This document shows positions 58,783-64,000 of a DNA stretch of 64,000 bases, piece by piece. Both the position numbers and the translations under genes were made by a program. The DNA lies in contig NZ_AP024901.1 in NCBI RefSeq assembly GCF_024347075.1, positions 943,364 through 1,007,363 of the forward strand, read 5' to 3'. The notes below the pieces were generated by a model. It was given only the letters and a program-made list of their open reading frames with translations. It was not told the origin of the DNA and did not search any database. The stretch comes from Vibrio rarus. GTDB lineage: Bacteria; Pseudomonadota; Gammaproteobacteria; Enterobacterales; Vibrionaceae. Each line of letters starts with the position of its first letter. Within the stretch, counting starts at the first letter, position 1.

Positions 58783-59766
58783 ATGTCTCACAAAACCCCG
58801 ACCAATATCATCACAGGCTTCTTGGGAACAGGAAAAACTACGGCTATTTTAAATTTATTAAAACATAAACCAAAAAATGAAAACTGGGCTGTATTAGTGA
58901 ATGAGTTCGGCGAGATAGGCATTGATGGTGCGCTAATGTCAGAACAAGGTGCCATGATCAAAGAGGTCCCTGGAGGTTGCATGTGTTGCACCGCAGGAGT
59001 ACCAATGAGTGTCGGTATTAACCTGTTGCTGCGTCAAAAACCAGACAGACTTTTGATTGAACCCACAGGTCTAGGACATCCTAAACAAGTGATGGCTACA
59101 CTGACTTCAGATCAGTATTTACCTTACATTGATCTGCATAGCACAATCACAATCACGGATGCGCGTTACTTTGCAGATGAAAAATATACTTCTAATGATA
59201 ATTTCCAGCAGCAACTCGCAGTAGCAGACATCATCATTGCCAATAAAACAGAACTGGCATCTGCAAGTCAAAATGCCACAATGACAACTTGGTTGGCAGA
59301 GCATGACTTTAGTAGCCGTTTGGTCCATACCAGCAAAGGTGAGTTTGATATTGGCCTATTAGATGAAGTGGTCAAGAGCATTCCTAGCATAGAGATTGAT
59401 GAACACCATCACCATCATGCATCTATGGAGCCACAGTTTGCCATTCCACCTAACCAAGCATTTGTGCGTAAAGAGAACAAAGGACAAGGCTATTTTAGTT
59501 GCGGATGGTTATTTGGCCCTGAAGTAACATTTCCGTTTGATGATATTTTTTCTTTGTTTTCTGATTTAACAGCTGAACGAATTAAAGCAGTAGTGAATAC
59601 AGAGAAAGGCTGTTTTGCATTTAATGTTGCAGATGGTGTCGTTTCGGTTAATGAAATGACGTTAGAAGGTTTTGAATCTCGTATGGAAGTGATTGATAAC
59701 CAGTTAATGCCTTGGGATCAACTGGAAGGTATTTTGTTGACATTAGCCGGACTTAGCCAGAAATAA
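58783..59766 (+). CDS. CobW/COG0523 G3E GTPase, putative metal chaperone
   Basis: 327 residues. The P-loop is GFLGTGKTT, the metal-binding CxCC is GGCMCC near residue 66, and IEPTGLGHP and VNEFGEIGIDGAL follow the family. The G4 motif reads NKTE where NKTD is usual. A His-rich patch EHHHHHA sits in the middle, and the C-terminal CobW_C domain is present. Zinc or another metal is likely, as in YeiR/YjiA. Converges on the small gene at 59753 with a 14-base overlap. Confidence 0.88.
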   Translation: MSHKTPTNIITGFLGTGKTTAILNLLKHKPKNENWAVLVNEFGEIGIDGALMSEQGAMIKEVPGGCMCCTAGVPMSVGINLLLRQKPDRLLIEPTGLGHPKQVMATLTSDQYLPYIDLHSTITITDARYFADEKYTSNDNFQQQLAVADIIIANKTELASASQNATMTTWLAEHDFSSRLVHTSKGEFDIGLLDEVVKSIPSIEIDEHHHHHASMEPQFAIPPNQAFVRKENKGQGYFSCGWLFGPEVTFPFDDIFSLFSDLTAERIKAVVNTEKGCFAFNVADGVVSVNEMTLEGFESRMEVIDNQLMPWDQLEGILLTLAGLSQK

Positions 59767-59914
59767 ATCGGTTAAATCCCTTAATGATGCCTTGTCCCCA
59801 GTCTTGTACATCTCGAACCGGATCGTTACTTAAAAATTGCCAGATTTCCTCCCCATAGAAGGGGAGGAGTAACAAAAATAAAACAAAAGCAGGTATTAGC
59901 AAACGTCTAACCAT
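59753..59914 (-). CDS. Small single-pass membrane protein, unknown
   Basis: 53 residues from the ATG at 59914, which has a strong aggagga ribosome site; a start 27 bases upstream is less likely. One hydrophobic helix (VRRLLIPAFVLFLLLLPFYG) is followed by a soluble tail WQFLSNDPVRDVQDWGQGI. Not recognised. It overlaps the end of the CobW gene on the other strand. Confidence 0.6.
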   Translation of the reverse strand: MVRRLLIPAFVLFLLLLPFYGEEIWQFLSNDPVRDVQDWGQGIIKGFNRFISG

Positions 59915-60011
59915 GTTTCTTCCTCCGCTGAAGAAACCCATATCCCTGAATGAAATATAGCCGATTAGGTGTATTTTGCTTGTTTATTAAGCAATAATGC
60001 TTTAATACTAA

Positions 60012-60956
60012 TTAACGTTTGTTGCGTAAGTAGCGTTTACGACGTTCTTCTTTTTTCTTCGCTTTTGCTTCTTCTTTACGAATCGCTTCTTTTTCTACTT
60101 CGATGAGCTCTTCAGTGATCATCTCCGGCAACTCTAGGGTTACCTGACCTAAAACACCTTGACGCAGTTCGTGTAAGAGGATTTCTGAGGCTTTATGTAA
60201 ATCAACGCGACCGCCCGAACGGAGTGCGCCACGTTTTCTACCAATGGCTTCCATCAGTTCAATTTCAGTATCTGGCAACTCTTCAAGTTGATAGCGCTCT
60301 TTTAAACGTTCTGGGTATTGTTTCGCTAAATACTCAACAGTGTAGAAAGCCACTTCATCGTATTCCATCGCTGTATCTTTAATAGCCCCCGTTGCCGCTA
60401 GACGAAAACCGCTGTGAGGGTTCTCAACCTTTGGCCATAAAATCCCTGGAGTATCGGAAAGTACCACGCCATTTTGTAGGTTTATACGTTGCTGGCGACG
60501 AGTCACTGCAGGTTGGTTACCTGTTTGTGCGATAGTTCGACCGGCTAAAGTGTTGATGATGGTTGATTTACCAACGTTTGGTATCCCCATGATCATAGTA
60601 CGAATGTTTTTGCCCATTGCTTCACGGTTAGGCGCCAACTTACGACAAAGCTCCATGATTTTATGAATTTCATGAGGGTTTTCAGTAGTGACAGCCATTG
60701 CCTTAACGCCTTCTTGGCTCTCATAGTGATCAATCCACATTTGAGTCAACTCAGGATCAGACAAGTCTCTTTTATTTAATACTTTTACACATGGTTTATC
60801 CCCTCTAATTTCAGAGATCATAGGGTTCTCTGAAGAGTAAGGAATACGTGCATCTAATACTTCAATGATCACATCGATTTGAGGAATCACTTCCTCGATC
60901 TCTTTGCGAGCCTTATGCATATGCCCTGGGAACCACTGAATAGTATTGTTAACCAT
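60012..60956 (-). CDS. Ribosome biogenesis GTPase YlqF/RbgA family
   Basis: 314 residues. The circularly permuted GTPase order is clear: NKRD (G4) near 60, then GIPNVGKST (G1), the ARRQQR-like switch region and DTPG (G3). N-terminal WFPGHMHKARKEI is typical. The last 35 residues form a K/R/E-rich tail. It assists 50S subunit assembly in Bacillus. Single gene. Confidence 0.93.
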   Translation of the reverse strand: MVNNTIQWFPGHMHKARKEIEEVIPQIDVIIEVLDARIPYSSENPMISEIRGDKPCVKVLNKRDLSDPELTQMWIDHYESQEGVKAMAVTTENPHEIHKIMELCRKLAPNREAMGKNIRTMIMGIPNVGKSTIINTLAGRTIAQTGNQPAVTRRQQRINLQNGVVLSDTPGILWPKVENPHSGFRLAATGAIKDTAMEYDEVAFYTVEYLAKQYPERLKERYQLEELPDTEIELMEAIGRKRGALRSGGRVDLHKASEILLHELRQGVLGQVTLELPEMITEELIEVEKEAIRKEEAKAKKKEERRKRYLRNKR

Positions 60957-61391
60957 TTGAATTTATTACCTTTAGTTTTCTATTGTTGCCTTGTGAGATA
61001 CCTAACAGTGTATCAAATAGAGTCATAACAAGCCGGGGCAAAGTGCAACAGGCCTTGTTTAATCATACACAATAAGCAGATGCTAGGATTTTAGCACTAT
61101 ATCGAGAAAGCACGAAATCTCTATACATTAACCAAGACACCCACTATACATTAACCAAAATTCATTAATCTAGACACCCAATGAAAATTTTCATAATGAC
61201 CTCAAAAATAAAAAAATGGCACTACGAAAGTTATTATTCGAAAAACAAATCAGTGAAATGTGCTTGTTGAGTGCCATAGGAGGTGAGTTTTAAGATAGGT
61301 GGGTTCAAAAAATAGATAACGGAAGCATAAGTACCTTACCTCATTGTTTTAGAAGCAAGAAACGCCCGCCGTATTAACATTAAAAGGAAAA
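60957..61391. repeat. Gap with REP-like remnants downstream of RAYT gene
   Basis: ctatacattaacca is repeated at 61121 and 61144, each beside an agacaccca core (61135, 61172), in the opposite orientation to the copies at 62.4 kb. An 8-bp inverted repeat, atggcact (61216) and agtgccat (61270), is also present. No gene. Confidence 0.6.
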
Positions 61392-62369
61392 CTATGCGGT
61401 ATGTAAATACTGACAACATTTAGAAAAATGCCGTCGACGTTTTTGTAAGTGCTCACAGTAACAGGTTAATTCTGCAAGGCTTCCCACAGGGCCGTGGAAC
61501 AAATGGCCAAACTCAGTAATCAGCTTCAGCCAATTCTCATGGCCAATATTCAGCTTCGTCAGCAGTTGCTCGCTGTGCTCACTGATAGCGCCTCGTTTGT
61601 CATGACGAATAATCCGCCCTGTTTCATCCACTAATGCTAAATAGTCACTTAGCGAAAACGCTATGCCTTTGGGCTGATTTTCACGCTCATGGCCTATTAA
61701 AGGTAACAAAGATGCCGGTTGCTCTCCCTTTAAGGCTGACTGAATACGTTGCTGAATACTCGTGTGATTGGACTGCTCTAAAGATGTGGCGACCTTTGCT
61801 CGGATCGGGTTTAAGTCCACATACGCCATACACGTAATAAGTGCCGCATCATCCAGCAGTGCTTGAGATTTAAACCGTCCTTCCCAAAACCGACCTGTGC
61901 AGTTATCTTCTTGATTTGCTTGACGTGCAATAGGCTCATTAAGACAACGCATAAACCAACTGATGTCGCATAAGCGACTGCGATAAATCGCGATGGCATG
62001 CTTTAAAGATGCGACTTCATTGGCATCAATGACGTCACCACGTACAAATTTTCGCGTCAATTCATCCCCTTTGAACAGTTGATGCCACTGCTCAATAACC
62101 TCTCTGTCACTCCAATTATTGGCCGTATCGATATCAATGCGTAAGACAACATGCAAGTGATTGGACATAACAGCAAATGCTGCGACATCAATAGCAAATA
62201 CGGAGTTGAGCTTCACAAGAAGAGAGGCAACCCAATCGCGCCTATGGTCATAACTTTTGCCTGAATAGGGATCATGACCACAAAGGAAAGCGCGCCTTAC
62301 CACGCGACTACAACAATGGTAGTAAGGCGTATCTTCAACACTAATTTGAGATCTTCGAGGACGAGGCAT
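61392..62369 (-). CDS. REP-associated tyrosine transposase (RAYT)
   Basis: 325 residues. The HUH nuclease motif is MSNHLHVVL near residue 90, and the catalytic Tyr lies in CMAYVDLNPIRAKVA near 190. N-terminal RPRRSQISVEDTPYYHCCSRVVRRAFL matches the Y1_Tnp/RAYT group. RAYTs are single-copy enzymes that move short REP palindromes rather than themselves. Two copies of the local REP motif lie directly upstream and decayed ones downstream. Confidence 0.9.
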   Translation of the reverse strand: MPRPRRSQISVEDTPYYHCCSRVVRRAFLCGHDPYSGKSYDHRRDWVASLLVKLNSVFAIDVAAFAVMSNHLHVVLRIDIDTANNWSDREVIEQWHQLFKGDELTRKFVRGDVIDANEVASLKHAIAIYRSRLCDISWFMRCLNEPIARQANQEDNCTGRFWEGRFKSQALLDDAALITCMAYVDLNPIRAKVATSLEQSNHTSIQQRIQSALKGEQPASLLPLIGHERENQPKGIAFSLSDYLALVDETGRIIRHDKRGAISEHSEQLLTKLNIGHENWLKLITEFGHLFHGPVGSLAELTCYCEHLQKRRRHFSKCCQYLHTA

Positions 62370-62429
62370 AACGTCACTCCAACATTAATGGTGACACAAA
62401 GTTTAGTAGAAAGAGGGGGTTCTTTCCAT

Positions 62430-62486
62430 AATAAGAATGGGTGTCCATATTTATCCAATAATAAGAATGGGTGTCCATATTTATCT
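62430..62486. repeat. Two REP-motif copies upstream of RAYT gene
   Basis: ataagaatgggtgtccat and its following atttatc occur at 62431 and 62461, a 30-base direct repeat. The core gggtgtccatat is identical to that in the distant clusters. Confidence 0.85.
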
Positions 62487-62581
62487 TGCGGTGGCTTTTT
62501 TGTTGATGCGTGATAACATTCCTGCCAACTTCTGACGTTAGCCTATGCTATGTCTATTCACCTGTTCCTATTGAGTATTTT

Positions 62582-63778
62582 ATGTCATTTTCCAATCTTG
62601 GTTTAAGTACCCCTCTTCTTGATGCTATTAATAAAGTGGGTTATGACAAGCCTACTTCTATCCAGCAGAAAGCGATTCCGATTGTATTGCAAGGTAAGAA
62701 TTTAATTGCAGCAGCGCAAACGGGGACAGGCAAAACGGCAAGTTTTGTGTTACCTATTTTAGAAATGTTGAGTAAAGGTGAAACGCAACGTAAGAAACGT
62801 ATTCGAGCTCTGATCGTGGTACCAACGCGAGAGTTGGCCATTCAAGTGGATGAAAAAATAAAACAATACGCAAGTGAGACTCCACTCACTTCGATGGCCA
62901 TGTATGGAGGCGTGGATTATCAACCTCAGAAACAAGGCTTGGTGAATGGGGTAGATATATTGGTCTCCACCCCTGGACGTTTGATTGATTTATACGGTCA
63001 AAAAGCGGTGTATTTTGAAGAAGTTGAAGTGCTAGTTCTTGATGAAGCGGACCGTATGTTGGATATGGGCTTTATTGAAGACATTAACAAAATCATTGCC
63101 CGCCTACCTCAAGATATTCAAAACTTACTTTTTTCTGCGACACTCTCTAATCCGGTTCGTGATCTAGCGAAAAGCGCCATTGAGGGTGCAGTTGAAATTT
63201 CAATGGCTAAGCATAGCGCATCAAAAGCAAATATCGAGCAATGGTTGGTGACGGTAGATAAAGACAAAAAATCTGCGCTACTAGCACATATGATCAAAGA
63301 GTATAAATGGGAGCAGGCGTTAATCTTTATCGAAACCAAACATGGTGCTGCTAAACTGGCGGCGCAACTGGAGAAGCGAGGCATTAATGCTGAAGCCTTC
63401 CATAGTGGTCGTAGCCAACATATTCGCGCTCAGTTATTGAATGATTTCAAGGCTGGTAAAATTCAATATATGATTGCGACGGGCGTAGGGGCTCGTGGTA
63501 TTGATATTGATAACTTGCCACGAGTGATTAACTACGATTTACCTTATCCCGCAGATGAATATGTACATAGAATTGGTCGTACTGGCCGTGCTGATAAGAG
63601 CGGTGAAGCAATTTCATTTGTCTCAAAAGACAACTTTAAAAATCTATGTATGATTGAAAGTCGCTTAGGACATTTAATTGAGAGACGTGAAATTGATGGC
63701 TTTCAACCACGTAAAGAAGTGCCTATTTCAATTTTGAATTATGTGCCAAAGCATAAACGTGAACTAAAAGAAGAGTAA
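62582..63778 (+). CDS. DEAD-box RNA helicase, RhlE-like
   Basis: 398 residues from the ATG at 62582 (MSFSNLGLSTPLLDAINKVGY), as in family members; a longer reading begins 72 bases upstream without homology. Motifs: AQTGTGKT, PTRELA, DEAD, SAT, RGIDID and HRIGRTGR. It unwinds RNA in ribosome assembly or decay. The C-terminal tail is short. RhlE is the closest group, though RhlB-type alternatives are not excluded. Confidence 0.93.
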   Translation: MSFSNLGLSTPLLDAINKVGYDKPTSIQQKAIPIVLQGKNLIAAAQTGTGKTASFVLPILEMLSKGETQRKKRIRALIVVPTRELAIQVDEKIKQYASETPLTSMAMYGGVDYQPQKQGLVNGVDILVSTPGRLIDLYGQKAVYFEEVEVLVLDEADRMLDMGFIEDINKIIARLPQDIQNLLFSATLSNPVRDLAKSAIEGAVEISMAKHSASKANIEQWLVTVDKDKKSALLAHMIKEYKWEQALIFIETKHGAAKLAAQLEKRGINAEAFHSGRSQHIRAQLLNDFKAGKIQYMIATGVGARGIDIDNLPRVINYDLPYPADEYVHRIGRTGRADKSGEAISFVSKDNFKNLCMIESRLGHLIERREIDGFQPRKEVPISILNYVPKHKRELKEE

Positions 63779-63826
63779 ATGCTATTTTTGCTCATGCTCT
63801 TATTGTGATAACGATAAGTATTGGAT

Positions 63827-63869
63827 AAAAAAGCGGCCCCTAGAGATATTCTAGAGGCCGCTTTTTTAT
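63827..63869. terminator. Bidirectional terminator at helicase end
   Basis: The stem aaaaaagcggcc/ggccgctttttt with an inner ctaga/tctag pair stands between convergent genes. Confidence 0.85.
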
Positions 63870-63876
63870 GTTTTTT

Positions 63877-64000
63877 TTAAGCAGTTACTTGTTGTGATGC
63901 TGCGCTTTTTTCACGGCTTTTAGCAATAGTAGGACGACCTACAGGTAAGATGGTACGACCGTATTCTGCATTTAACAATTGCGCCATAGCAAAGTAGATA
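63877..64000 (-). CDS. C-terminal fragment of an unidentified protein (partial)
   Basis: The minus strand is open from the right edge to the stop at 63877-63879. It ends AMAQLLNAEYGRTILPVGRP then TIAKSREKSAASQQVTA. Forty residues are not enough to name it. It begins 8 bases past the terminator. Confidence 0.6.
   Translation of the reverse strand, partial: IYFAMAQLLNAEYGRTILPVGRPTIAKSREKSAASQQVTA

Noticed and set aside
62274..62513. 79-codon plus-strand ORF over the RAYT start and REP copies
   Set aside because: It is antisense to the RAYT and contains repeated NNKNGCPYLS from the REP direct repeat.

Overview
The window looks like a Vibrio chromosome segment. The hut/tonB1 heme-uptake divergon (tonB1-exbB1-exbD1-hutBCD against hutWXZ), the napFDABC block facing narQP, a 46-residue TIGR02808-type peptide beside nap, and cysDN with an SLC13 permease and cysC are all Vibrionaceae arrangements. 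The species cannot be fixed from sequence alone.

Layout. 1-5336 is the C-terminal part of a giant Ig-like-repeat adhesin, open at the left edge, with a 1086-bp internal tandem repeat. 5709-10691 (minus) encodes its likely type I secretion machine: an HlyD-type adaptor and two ABC proteins whose nucleotide-binding domains are degenerate in complementary ways. 11116-12042 is a VirK/YbjX protein. 12365-18150 is the sulfate-activation operon (cysD, cysN, SLC13 permease, cysC, DHH phosphoesterase). 18511-25867 is heme/iron uptake. 26181-30431 carries an ABC exporter with an in-frame stop near its probable original N-terminus, a DUF4136 lipoprotein, a short Omp85-type barrel and a YcxB-like protein. 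31019-33166 is a TonB-dependent heme receptor with a strong Fur box.

33756-43101 is the most accessory-like part: a TraF_2-type outer-membrane protein, a glyoxalase-fold protein, an amino-acid binding protein, an ArgP-like LysR regulator divergent from an agmatinase-like ureohydrolase, a quinone reductase coupled to a decayed ankyrin gene, a RibD_C reductase, and a glutathione S-transferase cut by an IS256 remnant that is itself cut by a REP-type repeat cluster. 43327-51025 is periplasmic nitrate reduction and its NarQ/NarP control, with two tiny membrane-peptide genes. 51086-64000 is mostly housekeeping: dodecin, transaldolase, moeB-moeA, folE, a TDT-family carrier, clcA, a CobW GTPase, a YlqF/RbgA-type GTPase, a DEAD-box helicase and a gene fragment at the edge. 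A REP-associated tyrosine transposase (RAYT) sits at 61392-62369.

A short motif, GGGTGTCCATAT, recurs at least nine times in four intergenic clusters (about 30.6-30.9, 35.3-35.4, 42.9-43.1 and 62.4 kb), the last directly upstream of the RAYT. This looks like a REP/BIME family with its mobilising enzyme. Other points of interest are the complementary ABC pair, the interrupted exporter, a DHH phosphoesterase at the end of the cys operon, and a possible structured small RNA at 58368-58450.
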